Origin: Phymatolithon calcareum
Lineage: Eukaryota; Rhodophyta; Florideophyceae; Hapalidiales
Length of the DNA: 64,000 nt
Reading direction: 5' to 3'
Assembly (NCBI GenBank): GCA_977006965.1
Contig: OZ345366.1
Location: 2,418,001-2,482,000, forward strand
This document shows, piece after piece, positions 1 to 10,374 of this stretch. The translations under genes were made by a program, and so were the position numbers. Each line of letters starts with the position of its first letter. Positions within the stretch are counted from its first letter, which is position 1. A model generated the notes under the pieces. That model saw only the letters and a list, made by a program, of their open reading frames with translations. It had not been told where the DNA came from and made no database searches.

Positions 1-880
1 TTCGGCTCGAATGCTCGGATCGTAGCACGCCAATGTCGGTCTGCACGTCCCTTCGACCACGCGGAGTCGGAGATCTTCCCACCCTTTCTTGACCGCAACC
101 GTTTCGCCGCCCAAGCCGGTGCGTCGACAACCGCGTTCAAGTTTCCCTTTTCCCCTTTTCGCGCGCTCGCGCCATGGTAGACGGCCAAGCCACGGTCGCC
201 GCATCAAGGACGACGTCGTATTCCGCTTTTCCTTTCGTCATGTCGTAAGAGGCGCCGTGGACGCCCGTTCGACTACTCTCCACGCTTATCTCGCTCCGTT
301 TCTGCGAAGGCTCGCGCTCGTGTTCGTCCACACGATCGCTGAAGTTCCCGCATAGCAATCTTGCCCGTTTTGTGCTGCAAGTTGCGCTTATCCTCTGGAC
401 CTAAGTGCTCCTCACGTCGAGCTTCCGAGGCCCTGTTCGGCGCAGCCTCGCCCTCGTGTCTTATCCGCACGTCCGCTTGTGTTCCCGCAAAGCTGTGGAG
501 TGTCCTCCGTGACCTGTACTACCGGCTTGTTTCCCGCTCAAGTCGCGTCTATCTCTATTCACCCTCATCTACCTCGAACCTCCGAAGCCCTGTCCGGCGT
601 AGCCTCGCCCTCGTGTTCTACGTTCACGACCGCTTGCGTTCCCGCAAAGCTACGGAGTGCTCCGATGGTGGACGCTTGTTCTATCTGTTTGTCTGGGGGT
701 TTTGTTTGCTTGTCTTTCTTTCCTCCGTTTGTCTAGTCTAGTCTCTCCCGCTTTATTTCGCTCTCCGGGTCTGTTTTGACCCTTGTGGCGTCGGGTTCTT
801 CTGAGCCTGGCGCTACAGTGAGTACTTCGGCCCCGGTGGTGAAATAGAGCTTATTGCACTACAACGCATACTAGGCTCTA
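1..880. repeat. GC-rich non-genic stretch with a degenerate tandem repeat
   Basis: No convincing gene is seen. A unit of about 140-160 bp recurs three times with drift, recognisable by the word CTCGCCCTCGTGT or close variants near 310, 447 and 604, each followed about 30 bp on by a GTTCCCGCA motif. The open frames here (up to 126 codons) are probably by-products of the GC-rich repeat. The sequence could be the edge of a larger repetitive element, perhaps an LTR, that starts before the window. Confidence 0.4.
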
Positions 881-896
881 ACAGGATGGACAAAGA

Positions 897-1403
897 GAGA
901 GAGAGAGAAGTAGAATTTTTATTATAGTGTTACCAACGCATCTGCAGACACTCGGGGCAATACTTCTTACGAGTCACGAGGACTCAAATCTGAACACAAA
1001 GGCTCCGTCTCACTATAAAAGCATGTCCACGAAACTACAAAACCTACCTCTGATCTCCCGGAAGAGATCTCGAGGGGGAAAATCATTTCACTTCCTTTGC
1101 CACGCAAAGCTCCATGGTCGAGTTTACCGACTTCCCGGGTCCGCGTGCCGCGCGCTTCTTTGGGGCTTACTCTCGCTCTGCCTGCCCGCCGATCCGCGTG
1201 GGGGGGTTACTGACGTCCCCAGTCTTGCGTGCGCCGAAGCGCCATGGGCGAGTTTACCGACTTCCCGGGTCCGCGTGCCGCGCGCTTCTTTGGGGCTTAC
1301 TCTCGCTCTGCCTGCCCGCCGATCCGCGTGGGGGGGTTACTGACGTCCCCAGTCTTGCGTGCGCCGAAGCGCCATGGGCGAGTTTACCGACTTCCCGGGT
1401 CCG
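897..1403 (-). mobile_element. 512-bp-class retroposon, copy 1
   Basis: Read on the minus strand, the element starts with two complete 130-bp tandem units (GACCCGGGAAGTCGGTAAAC...), then a third unit start that runs into a unique region, and ends with an AATAAA-like A-rich stretch and a (CT)n tail. It is bounded by a 14-bp direct repeat AGGATGGACAAAGA at 883-896 and 1404-1417, as expected for target-primed integration. Two more copies with the same architecture lie at 10542 and 24482. It has no protein of its own, so it is a non-autonomous, SINE-like element. Apparent ORFs here are the 130-bp unit translated. Confidence 0.8.
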
Positions 1404-1610
1404 AGGATGGACAAAGAAACTGAATATGAATGCAAAAGACTCACTCGAGTTCTCATATGGAGAGAAAGTCGAATCAAGGAAATGTTAGGAAAATAGAATG
1501 CGAAAAGTCGAAGTAATTGAGAAGCTGCCTTGTTACTCATAGTGACGTCTTGGGCGCTTTTAAAATAAATCAACAGATATCCCCCTCCCAGCTTTCGTGT
1601 TCCAAACCAT
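1404..1610 (+). repeat. Dispersed repeat family R, copy 1
   Basis: This segment (with 860-896 before the retroposon insertion) aligns by eye with 49385-49579 plus 50917-50935, and with the minus strand around 10375-10541 plus 11061-11110. Shared words include AAGAGACTCAC, GGGAGCTCTCAAAATAAA-like and ATCAAATATCCCC-like strings. All three copies contain a later insertion (retroposon twice, MULE once). The family may be an old LINE or gene fragment; no intact frame is left. Confidence 0.45.
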
Positions 1611-1984
1611 CTGCCTGTCTCTTGCCCATTTCGATGCAATATTGAACAGTCTCTGTAGTCCCGGTGGTGTCTTTGTCGATAGGAGAACGTCGTCCGCAAA
1701 GAGGACTGCGGCACTGGATTAATTTTTTTAAAGTAGTATTTATTAAACGCTCTCAGCAAAACTCTTTAGACTGTAATGGAGATGCGTTTCAGTTGCTACA
1801 GCCTTGTAGCATAGTATAACATTCATATATGCTTCTTCCGCAATATATCGTGGCCCTAGCTGCAAAAACCCCCATCAGACGGATGTGGGAAAAGCTTAGA
1901 GTCCACTATGCGCTCAGCGGCAATTCGAGCTCGCAATTCTTATCCTTTGTTTTTCTATACTGGATTAATACTCAATTTGTAGTT

Positions 1985-2745
1985 TGTAGATTCAAATGAG
2001 GAGAAGACTGGGGACACAGCCAGCCTCTGCAAAGCTTTTATCAGGCCAGTATATGAGTACGCGGCCCATTTAACACCCGACACAATCCGTACATCGAAAG
2101 CAGCAATGAAAATCCAGAAGGACATTTCAATGATGCTGTTTGGGAAATGGGCAGCGCGGCACAGGAGAAGAATAATGAGACTGTTCGAAATAGAGCCATG
2201 GGAGTTTCACCGGCACCACCTGCTCCGGAAGTTAAGAAGAAGGCTACGCAAGGTATTGGAGGAGACCAAGACACGGGGGCAGAGCTAGAACTCGAAACTC
2301 TCGACCGTACACGGGAATAAAAAACGACAACTGCCATCGACACGGCCTCCGGCACGTCTGGGAGCAGCAAGAAGAAAGACGTGCCAGAAGAATTACCTTC
2401 ACAAAGAAATGTGTGCCGCACCACGCAGTGAGGGTGAAAGAAAGCAGACACAGAATTATTTGCGCAGGGCGGTTTTTGGGAATATTCCGAGAAACCCGCC
2501 AAAGTTGATTGAGGAAATGTGCAGTCAAGGAGCATGGGCGGTTGGAACACTTAATAGAATCCTGAAGGTGCCTACATGAACCCCGGAAGGAGAGAACGAC
2601 GTGGGTAGAGCCTTTAACCTGCTTCTAAGTAATTTCGATTAAGGCACTGAAATTTTTTCGATTCTAGTAGAATGCGCGTAGAATGGTGCCGACTTTCCTC
2701 AAGTTGAGGCACATAGTTCCTTCTCAATAAATCCATTTAATAACG
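1985..2745 (+). mobile_element. LINE family 2, 5'-truncated 3' part
   Basis: A frame at 2025-2288 encodes a reverse transcriptase C-terminal segment: FIRPVYEYAAHLTP, followed by an arginine-rich FGKWAARHRRR stretch. This matches in pattern the IQPRWEYAIHLTP segment of the LINE at 21.8-27.1 kb, so both belong to one LINE lineage. Downstream, in another frame, a ...KESRHRIICAGRF segment corresponds to the KHRQLALQYACGRF segment of the other LINE copies, so the copy is frameshifted. The 3' end is TTCTCAATAAATCC near 2726. Related 3' ends lie at 48310-48735 and, on the minus strand, at 49698-49760. Confidence 0.65.
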
Positions 2746-2959
2746 ATTCGTATTTCGCTCCCAACAAACGTACTCGTAAATCGTTCCGTCTCATATTTAA
2801 CAACCCCGCCCATCTTAGTGTTTTGCGAGGAGAAAAAGGAACACTATGAGATTTACCAAGACTTGCTTGGCACTCCAAGTTCAGCACCTTACATTGGAAT
2901 ATCGTACTAATTGAAAAAAACCAGGGGTGGAAACTCGATCCACGAACCACCAACTATTT

Positions 2960-3260
2960 GCTGCCGAATAGGAATGAGCATATACAATTGAGTAGCAACT
3001 GAATAGTTGATTATCAGCCTCTTTTTCTCTTGGATCGCAGTGATTGCAGAGACGGAATATGGCGTAGTTTGGGGATAAACAATCGAGATCGATGTTCCAA
3101 TGCCGTGCCGAGTATCGTCCTTCGCATATGCGCAACTGACGAGCGGAAAGAGTAAGAACAAGAATCGCTTCTGAGAACGCAGACATTCGGGTCGTCTGTG
3201 AAGTAGTATAAATGAGCTTTATGATGTTGGTGTTGTTCAGGTGCCAGGAGATGGAGTGGT
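2960..3260 (-). pseudogene. Truncated alpha-carbonic anhydrase relic
   Basis: On the minus strand the region encodes a hydrophobic leader (FLFLLFPLVSCAYA) in one frame and, in another, a piece with DLDC-SP-Y--F--C-HC spacing. The intact carbonic anhydrase at 9327-10163 has the same pattern (DLDCSSPKYVKFSPCPHC). Similarity also covers about 90 bp upstream of the start codon, in the 5' leader/promoter. The copy stops before the zinc-binding histidines and changes frame, so it cannot make an enzyme. It is a partial duplication of the gene 6 kb away. Confidence 0.65.
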
Positions 3261-3264
3261 AGGA

Positions 3265-4354
3265 AGAACAGGGACTAAGGAAGCGACCGTCTAAGCGTAT
3301 GCTCTGGGAAGAGTGGTACAAGAGAGTATAAATGTCCGCAAGAAGAATTCACTCCTTGGCGAACGAAAATATACACGCAGCACTCAAGCTGAGACAAATA
3401 CAACCTTGTGCGCGCAATGGCATATGGGATGATTTCCACGGAATCAGACACTGTTGGAAGAAGAACCGGGACGGCAGGGCAGATGCTGTATGGCAGCGAT
3501 GACCAAAGTAATGCCTATGCCAGTGTGGACAAGTGAGGAATCAAGGAATATAGCTAGGGTTGTCAATATAAGCCTGAACCACAGGATATAAGATCGAGAC
3601 TGACACAGAGGTATGTGACAAATTGAGGTAAGTCTACAATTTGGCAAGTTCGCCGAACTAGCGTACGCGTCCTCCTTCGTTAAGGAGGACGAAAACAAAA
3701 ACTGCTGGCGATGTCTCACACTGTGTCGAGGAGGTACCCCGCTGTGAGCTGCCTTTATTTTTAAGTGGAGGGTTGACACCATCACATGTAACCTATCCTA
3801 CAACCGCCAAGAAATTCAGCTCCCCAGAGATACTGGGCGTGCGACAAGCTATAGATTTGATATCCACACGTGCAAATGCGCGTGAGTTTGTAACACCCCA
3901 AAAGGAATAATCTCTTTGTTAGCGTGCACGAGCGGTTTCAATAAAAGCAAGTGTGGCGAGTATTAGCTCGTGCGCAGATAGCGACGCGGCTACGTTCTCG
4001 CTGGCCAAGAAAAAGGGACTGGATCTATGCCCATAAACTGTAACACATTTCAATTCAGAACACGCACGACTGTGCCAATGGTTAGATTCGCCGACACCGA
4101 TGTCTTGTCCGTTCATAGACGACATGTCAGCAAGCGAATGGCTCGTCGCTTCTTTTTTGGTGCGATGCACCACATAAGCGAGCACGACTGTGCAGGGCCT
4201 CATAGGTAATATGTGTAGAATCAAGGTGCCATTTTGATTGTCATGCTCAAAATGTTGGGAGATTTCTTATTGAAGTGGAATGTAATAGTGAAAGGACTAA
4301 ACGGTGGAGGGACGATGTGATGCCTCTCCCGTATAGCGATCGCAACAAGTACAA
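3265..4354. other. Non-genic stretch, nothing recognised
   Basis: Only short, compositionally ordinary frames are present (longest 113 codons, minus strand, 3444-3785). A small perfect hairpin (GTCCTCCTT/AAGGAGGAC) lies near 3668-3690. No domain, tRNA or transposon terminus was recognised. Confidence 0.4.
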
Positions 4355-4401
4355 GGAGCTGAAAACATACACATATATTATATGTGTATGTTTTCAGCTC
4401 C
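4355..4401. repeat. 47-bp perfect palindrome
   Basis: Starts GGAGCTGAAAACATAC and is its own reverse complement around a single central base (two 23-base arms). It lies about 130 bp upstream of the TATA box of the secreted-protein gene. It may be a minimal fold-back element or a cruciform-forming site; no similar copy was noticed elsewhere in the window. Confidence 0.9.
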
Positions 4402-4532
4402 AGTCACAGAGCACAGGGATAACTGACAATGACTGCCGCCTGCGATGGTCAGAGTTGACCGTTGCGAGCAGCCATGCGACAAAATTCCTGGTTGGCATAC
4501 AATAGATTCTTCATATGACCCATTCCGGACAG

Positions 4533-4540
4533 TATAAATA
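4533..4540 (+). promoter_or_regulatory. TATA box of the secreted-protein gene
   Basis: TATAAATA lies 113 bp upstream of the chosen ATG at 4653, a plausible distance for a short 5' UTR. No other core element is obvious. Confidence 0.55.
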
Positions 4541-4652
4541 TTGCAATACAGTGCTGTGAAGAACGTGCAAAAACAAAACTTCCCATTGCACTCATTCATT
4601 ACGAGCTTTGCAAAAAAATCGGTTGCCGACTTCAAGCCAGCAGTTCTTTACC

Positions 4653-5567
4653 ATGCATTTAGCATCCCTTCTTCTTGTCTTCGCATTCGCCGTTCTTGTC
4701 AACGCCGCGACTTGCAACACGTGCACGGCTCGTGCAAAACTGGAAGTGACGAGTGACAACTGCGCCATGGGCCATAATGCAATTCCCAAATGGACCAGAA
4801 GTCCAGCTCTGACTTGTGACTGTGTTATGCTTGGCGTTCCGCTCAGGTCAAAAGATCACATTTCATGTGCTAACTATGTTCAAGGTGAAACGACGAACTA
4901 CAATATTTATGTGACCAGTGAATTCAATCAGCCGATCAACCTGTTTATGTTCCAGGAGCCCGCTGATTATTCAGGAGGAGCTACTGTTTTCTCGAACAGC
5001 CTCGCTACCGCTTCCCTCCCTGCTTACAATCCTGATACCACAGACCAGGCCTCTTTCACTCTCGAGGTACAATACCAAGCCGGAGCGCAAAAGCAGCTCA
5101 AGTCGCCACAGATTGGAACAGTGCAGTCCGGGAAGGTCAGCGCAGCTGTTGTAAATCTCAAGTCGGAGCAGAACCCGAATGGTGTTTCCTCCTCAACGTC
5201 TTTAGTGATAGACGGTCAAGGATTTCCGGACCTGACACCGCCAAGCAATGACGATGACGTAAGGAGTGGAGCTTTCAGGATTAAGACGCCTCCTTTCCCA
5301 CCCGCCGTAGGACCTTTCAACGTCGGCACGGCGACGAAGACGAATGGTATCTTGACGATGTCGAACTTCATCACAGCGACACCAAACACCGACATTGACG
5401 TTCAACCTATTGTCCAGTTCTACATTGGGATTGGATCGTATGAGCGCGGAGAAGTTGTCGACTTCAGTTCTCATGGTCGAACCAGTGCCAAATGTGATGC
5501 AACCGATGGCCGTACGACCTTCTTTGTTACGTACAAAAATGACGGCACGTGGGAACTCGCTTACTAA
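4653..5567 (+). CDS. Secreted protein of unknown function, 304 aa
   Basis: The start at 4653 is preferred over an in-frame ATG 45 bp upstream, because it puts a classical signal peptide (MHLASLLLVFAFAVLVNA) at the N-terminus and fits the TATA box at 4533. The mature part begins with a cysteine cluster (ATCNTCTARAKL, then CAMG, CDCVM and C-NYV within about 60 residues), followed by a Ser/Thr/Asn-rich, probably beta-rich region with one more Cys near the C-terminus. No internal stop or frameshift is present and the frame ends TAA. I do not recognise the family; an extracellular matrix or cell-wall protein is a guess. There is no membrane segment after the signal peptide. Confidence 0.75.
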   Translation: MHLASLLLVFAFAVLVNAATCNTCTARAKLEVTSDNCAMGHNAIPKWTRSPALTCDCVMLGVPLRSKDHISCANYVQGETTNYNIYVTSEFNQPINLFMFQEPADYSGGATVFSNSLATASLPAYNPDTTDQASFTLEVQYQAGAQKQLKSPQIGTVQSGKVSAAVVNLKSEQNPNGVSSSTSLVIDGQGFPDLTPPSNDDDVRSGAFRIKTPPFPPAVGPFNVGTATKTNGILTMSNFITATPNTDIDVQPIVQFYIGIGSYERGEVVDFSSHGRTSAKCDATDGRTTFFVTYKNDGTWELAY

Positions 5568-5569
5568 TA

Positions 5570-7465
5570 GTACGGGATAATCGGGGTCAGCCTGCTGCTG
5601 AATTGTCTCGCGCCTCAGAAAACCTTGTGATGATTGTAGCCAGCCTGAAGCTGGCCGAATGTTCTGGGCTTTTTCTCCTGCTGATAAACGAATTATGATT
5701 ACTTTCTATATATCAGATGAGTTGGGTACGAAATTGAATGCCTGTGAGTGCACGTATCAGCGAAGAACAGAGAAAAAGGCTGAAGTACGCCGCCTTTATG
5801 ATTTTCGCAATCGCTGCAGGAGACTGCATTCAATGTTAGAGGGACTTTCTTGAGAGTCCAAAATAGTCACGTCGCCTCTACCGTCCAGTCGGTAGCGTTG
5901 GTCGTCCAATGTTTCGTTGACGGCTGAGTTGACGCGTCAACAGGACGACTGGATGCGAAGACCAATTCAGCTGTCGTCAATCTATTGACGCCCTGACTTT
6001 CTAGAGCTTATGAGAAATGTATATTTTAATATTTTTTTTATAAAAGCCATCCAAAGTTTTAGAAAAGTTTCAAAGTCACTGAAGTCTGAGGCCTTGTAAG
6101 CTTACAAGAGCACAACTACTGTACTGCAATTGCTAAATACTAACGCAAATTGCCAAAAGTACCGCCTTACAGTATTTATTAAATTGACCACAGGTAACAC
6201 CACCCGGCGAAATAGCATAGATACTGAAGTATCAAAAAATTAATCGAATTAAACTCGTTTGGCGAGTGGGGCGTCCTGCACCTGGATGGAGTACAAATTT
6301 CGCCGGTATGTATGGAACCGCCAAATTGCTCTCCAAATTGCCATTTGGTTTGGAAATGCAAAGTGCTATCCAAATTTCCATGGAAATTTGGATACTGTAA
6401 ATTAGCACTTCGGCGATTTGCGCGGCTGTTTGCTTCCCGGTGGTGATGGACAGAAAAGTGCTTCCAGAAATTTTGGCAATTTGACCCTCGCGGTACTGTA
6501 ATGGTGCTCTAAGGAGCTTACAGCACGCTTGTATGATATGATATGCCATGGTGATCCGCACGGACCAAAACGGCGATCGACCCTGGCGCGACGCCTAATT
6601 CTGGTGCACTCTAACTGGAGGCTAAATGGCACATGGACTTCTACTCTTATTTCCTTTGTCCCATGGTTATTCTATATGTTTCAAAATGATGCCAAATCGA
6701 CTTCAAGCAGCCGCTTTTCACGGCAACCCGCTGCACCACGTGAAAGACTGAGAACATGTTTTCCTTGCATCGAAATTAGCGAGGTGATGGTTTACGCAGC
6801 ACGTTTCGGCACGTCTCGTCCAGATAAGGGACACATATTATGCACATCTGCAGAATACAGTACAACAGGAGAGCACACGCATCATTGTTCCTGTTTTGTC
6901 AAGGGACAATAATATTCTCTGCCATGGTTGTATCACACAGCGACTTCATCTCGGCAATCCCATATAGCGCCTGATTTTGCTTGCAAGCTTTCAAGTTTGT
7001 GATGATATATACTCCTGCACTTTTCATTCTCAAATGCATCCTCTGCAACATGACCCGAAAAATATTCCCAGCAGACTTATGTTGAAACTACGCGACCGTC
7101 TTCGCAGGCCGTCCGCTATAACTACCGCTGCAAATAACCATAACCATGTCTAACTTGTAACAGTTTGTAACAGTTTGCACAACTGAACCCCATTGAATAA
7201 TTTCCCTCCGTGCGCAAGCTGACCTCCACTTACGCTCGCCAGCTTCGCCAATCGCATCTCTCAACATTTCGCGCCATCACTTGCAGGCAGTCCCTGTCCA
7301 ACAGAATGGCAGCAATCAATCACTGAATCCCTGTCACCCGCGGCACAGACGCCTCTCTTGAGCGACTAAAGCACAGATATGAAGCACATTCCCCTTCTAA
7401 ATAATATGCACAACCCTTGTCCAAGGCACGCCCTTCATCTGGCAGCGATCTCGTGTGCAGTTGCC
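5570..7465. other. Non-genic stretch with weak repeat traces
   Basis: No coding region is convincing. AT-rich spacer contains several TACAGTA/TACTGTA words (6118, 6172, 6395, 6495, 6857) and near-inverted CAAATT/AATTTG words between 6130 and 6490 that hint at a decayed MITE, but no clean terminal repeats could be assigned. A 127-codon frame at 6529-6912 lacks features. Confidence 0.35.
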
Positions 7466-7471
7466 GTTGCC

Positions 7472-8060
7472 ATGGCACTCTCCAAATTTCAGCATCTCTT
7501 TCTCCTCCTCCTTTTGCTCTCCGTGTAGCAATAGCGGGCATTATCACCGGAAACCGCGTCACTCGTCGCTCAACGCCTCGCGTTCGAAAAAAAGCCCTGA
7601 AATCCACCCCCAGTCCGAGATGCGGCAGCTCGCGTCTCCCGTCCGAGTCGAGCACCGTTCGCGGCATCGTGGTCTCCTCCTCGACGATGAGCACAACGCA
7701 GCTCGCTCTCCAGTACGCGTGGCTGCTCCAGCGCTCTGAAGGCTTCGTGTGGGTGCTGACGGCCGCGCACTGCACGCTGTGCTTCCAAGAGGAGACCTCA
7801 AGTCTATTGATGTGGATTTGCTGTCCAGACAGGAGTGCTCCAGAAAGTCTGATACGGCAGGATATGCATTGCTGAGTTGTGGCAAAGTATCATTTGTGCG
7901 CTAAGCTTGATTTTTGCGATTTTGGAGTGTGCTTTGGAGATTCCGGAGGGCCGCCGGTGGCTCGCGCTCGAGGGGGAAGGGTGGTGCAGGTTGGCAGCGT
8001 CATGAAAAAAATTCGCGGTAAAACGACGAGATGTTTTCGCAAACCTTGGGTTGAACCCGA
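7472..8060 (+). pseudogene. Trypsin-like (S1) serine protease, frameshifted relic
   Basis: An ATG at 7472 opens a strong signal peptide (MALSKFQHLFLLLLLLSV) that runs into a TAG. In another frame GIITGN resembles the mature N-terminus of S1 proteases. In the 7417-7875 frame WVLTAAHC (about 7750-7773) is the catalytic-histidine motif, and in a further frame CFGDSGGPP (about 7934-7957) is the catalytic-serine motif. A stretch with LLSRQEC-like spacing lies between. The span between the His and Ser motifs is too short for a full enzyme, so the Asp segment is deleted, and at least three frame changes are needed. This is therefore a decayed secreted protease gene. Confidence 0.75.
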
Positions 8061-8166
8061 GGGAGGTATTGGAAAGTTGAACGGATCAGGCAACGTCTTG
8101 GGCAATGAGCCCGTGCGATGCGGTGCTGACTATCAACCACAGCCTTTGGAATTTCCCGTACGAGAA

Positions 8167-8594
8167 TAGGGATGAGCATCAACGAGATCCTAAAGTCTGA
8201 TACTGTACCACTTTTGATATTTTGGACTAATCTCTGATATAATATCATATGTATGACAAAATATCAACCATAAGTGCTCCAGGGTTCATACTCACATTTT
8301 CCATGATATATCAATGATATTGAGCTTTATTTTTGCTCAATTTTCTTCAAAATAATACTAATTTCTGGCGTACATGTGGAAAACTATGATCACAATCGAT
8401 TGTGCAAACAAAAGCTCATTAAGTGCTACGTTTCGTCTCTGATCTTAAGATAGATTTTGAACCGATATTATTGAATTTTTGCTATGATTCAATATCAATG
8501 ATATTTTGGAAAAAGTCTGATATCCATTGATATCGCAAAAAATGAGATGATATCTGATATTTTTCTGATATCGAAAAGTCGATGCTCATTCCTA
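8167..8594. mobile_element. hAT-type MITE (non-autonomous)
   Basis: The left end TAGGGATGAGCATCAAC and the right end, read on the other strand, TAGGAATGAGCATCGAC form about 17-bp imperfect terminal inverted repeats of hAT style (TAGGG start). The flanking 8-mers TACGAGAA and CGCGGGAA match at only 5 of 8 positions, so the target duplication is decayed or absent. The inside is AT-rich and full of GATATC/TGATAT words, with no coding capacity. Confidence 0.55.
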
Positions 8595-8607
8595 CGCGGG
8601 AAACACA

Positions 8608-8633
8608 CTGTTGATACAGTACTGTATCAACAG
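8608..8633. repeat. 26-bp perfect palindrome
   Basis: CTGTTGATACAGT followed by its exact reverse complement, 14 bp outside the MITE end. It is built around the TACAGTACTGTA word that recurs in non-coding DNA of this window. Confidence 0.9.
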
Positions 8634-8639
8634 TCAGGG

Positions 8640-9320
8640 AAGTATCAGATATCATCCCATCATGGGTCCTACGATATGATATACCAGAGTGATAGTTGTC
8701 CAGCAAATGCTTTTCGTCTGCTTGCCGATTGAAGTCTTCAGACCTTGTTGCGACAGGCAATACGAGTTGTGGCAATGCTCGATGGAGGCACAGGATATGT
8801 ACGTGAGGTTCAGTTCGTTTCGAGCATGGATTACTAATGTTACGACGGGGAGGGCGAAAATTTGTCAAGTTGAGGGATATGCGGTAGGAGAGGAAGATTA
8901 CGGTCGTCACATCGATGAGAAGAAGAAGTGGAAATTTTTATTCAGTTCAGTTTGGGGGGTCGAAATAGACAGAGACATGCCTGAGGGAAAAGATTTCTCC
9001 TTCCAAGTCTCATTTCCATCGCTGAATTCTTTCTCCTGCATTCAACTATTGTACAGGTCGAAAGACTCAGACTCACATTGAGTAACAGGGCAGCTCTGGA
9101 GGATGTTAACCGCCCTGAAAAATAATCAATGCTAGTTTAATAGCTACTTGTCCCTCGTGAGACCCCATCTCCAGCATCTCGTCACTGCTCGATGAGCATT
9201 GCCATTGCAGCACTACCGAATGTATGTAAAATGATGGGCGCTTTCGTACTAATCGAAGGGAATTCAGGAAAAAGACGTTCAAGGCAGATATCATCACGTA
9301 TTTTTACGAAGTTTGCAAAT
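8640..9320. other. Spacer with one uncharacterised ORF
   Basis: A 130-codon plus-strand frame (8689-9081) has no signal peptide or known motif and its coding status is doubtful. A second, 165-codon frame (9192-9689) overlaps the carbonic anhydrase gene in antisense and is taken as a shadow. Confidence 0.3.
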
Positions 9321-9326
9321 CATAGA

Positions 9327-10163
9327 TCAGTCAAATACGGAGACAGTGCGTCCATTAAGCTCTTGAATCGGCCGGTTTTTTCGCCTTCCTCCGCAAAGAC
9401 GGCTCAATTGAAGAAGTTGGCGCGCAGAAGCAGCGCCAACATTCGGCGAAAGTACAAAAGTGACCCATTCAGCACTCGGCGGAGTGGTAAGGCTTCCGCC
9501 GTACACCATAAGTTTAGAGGAAACGGGCTCCAAGAGCCGATCCAAGTCCATTGTATCAGTGCCCTTCGAAGAAGCGATAGTGAAAAACTTCTTCAACTCC
9601 TTATTATTGCCACGCAAAACAATCTTGAAAAACTTCGAGACAACAAGCAGCTCCCCGTCAGCAGACACACGAACAAAGTGAAGCTCTAAAGGATATCGGA
9701 CATTGTTGACGAGCTGCTCGCTCCAGAAGTGCATGTGAATGTTATCTAAAGTGAATTTCTTGCCTTTGAAGGTGGCTCCGCCGCATTTGCCCTTGCAAGA
9801 GAGTTTGAAACCTCCTGAGACAATCTCGTATGTCATTTTAGCGCTGGAGGAGAAACTGATGTTTGGGACTTTCTTCGAAGGCTTTTCCTTCAGGTTCTTA
9901 GTGAGAATATTGATAGGAGATTGAGACATTCCATCGCATGAGCTTGGACCGCAGTGAGGACATGGACTGAACTTGACGTACTTTGGGGACGAACAATCCA
10001 GATCGCCCCATCTTGAGGGACCGTTACGAGCACGTGCGGAGTAGCTGTATGCAGCGATGCCGGAGACCGAGCCAGGAACGGTAACTGAACCCAGGAAAGG
10101 GCAATTGTCTTCTTTCCCAAATGCGAAACTGAAAAGCGCGAAAAGAGACAGCACGAGAGTCAT
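9327..10163 (-). CDS. Alpha-type carbonic anhydrase, secreted, 278 aa
   Basis: Catalyses reversible hydration of CO2 to bicarbonate; an extracellular enzyme would serve inorganic carbon acquisition. The order of landmarks matches the alpha family: signal peptide (MTLVLSLFALFSFAFG), a WGDLDC segment, QSPINI near residue 82, zinc-ligand motif IHMHFW (two His) near residue 144, the third His in LELHFV about 20 residues later, then YGGSLTTPPSAEWV and a C-terminal IQELNGRTV. All three zinc ligands are present and there are no breaks, so activity is likely. The usual TTPPC cysteine is Ser here. The ATG at 10163 directly precedes the signal peptide. A truncated paralogue including upstream sequence lies at about 2960-3260. 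Family assignment is firm; periplasmic location is inferred from the leader. Confidence 0.93.
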   Translation of the reverse strand: MTLVLSLFALFSFAFGKEDNCPFLGSVTVPGSVSGIAAYSYSARARNGPSRWGDLDCSSPKYVKFSPCPHCGPSSCDGMSQSPINILTKNLKEKPSKKVPNISFSSSAKMTYEIVSGGFKLSCKGKCGGATFKGKKFTLDNIHMHFWSEQLVNNVRYPLELHFVRVSADGELLVVSKFFKIVLRGNNKELKKFFTIASSKGTDTMDLDRLLEPVSSKLMVYGGSLTTPPSAEWVTFVLSPNVGAASARQLLQLSRLCGGRRKNRPIQELNGRTVSVFD

Positions 10164-10374
10164 TTGTGAAAAACGAAGACATTTGGGTACTCTGTGAGGT
10201 AGTGCACAGAATGTCTACGATGGTAGTGTCGTTGAGGTGGCAGGTAGGGGAGATTCGACAAGGGGCGGATGTTCTTGCTTCATTTATGGTGAATCGGTCT
10301 CTTTAGTAAAGAAAAGCCTTTGATAGATGAAGCATGTGTTTGAAACAAAGCTCTTATCTTGATCGTCATTGAAT

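Noticed and set aside
89-741. Overlapping ORFs of 85-126 codons at the window start
   Set aside because: They translate a GC-rich degenerate tandem repeat in several frames and have no domain or leader.
927-1488. 138- and 124-codon ORFs with repeated CRALLWGLLSLCLPADPRGG-type peptides
   Set aside because: They are the 130-bp units of the retroposon read through; the same peptides appear antisense in the other copies.
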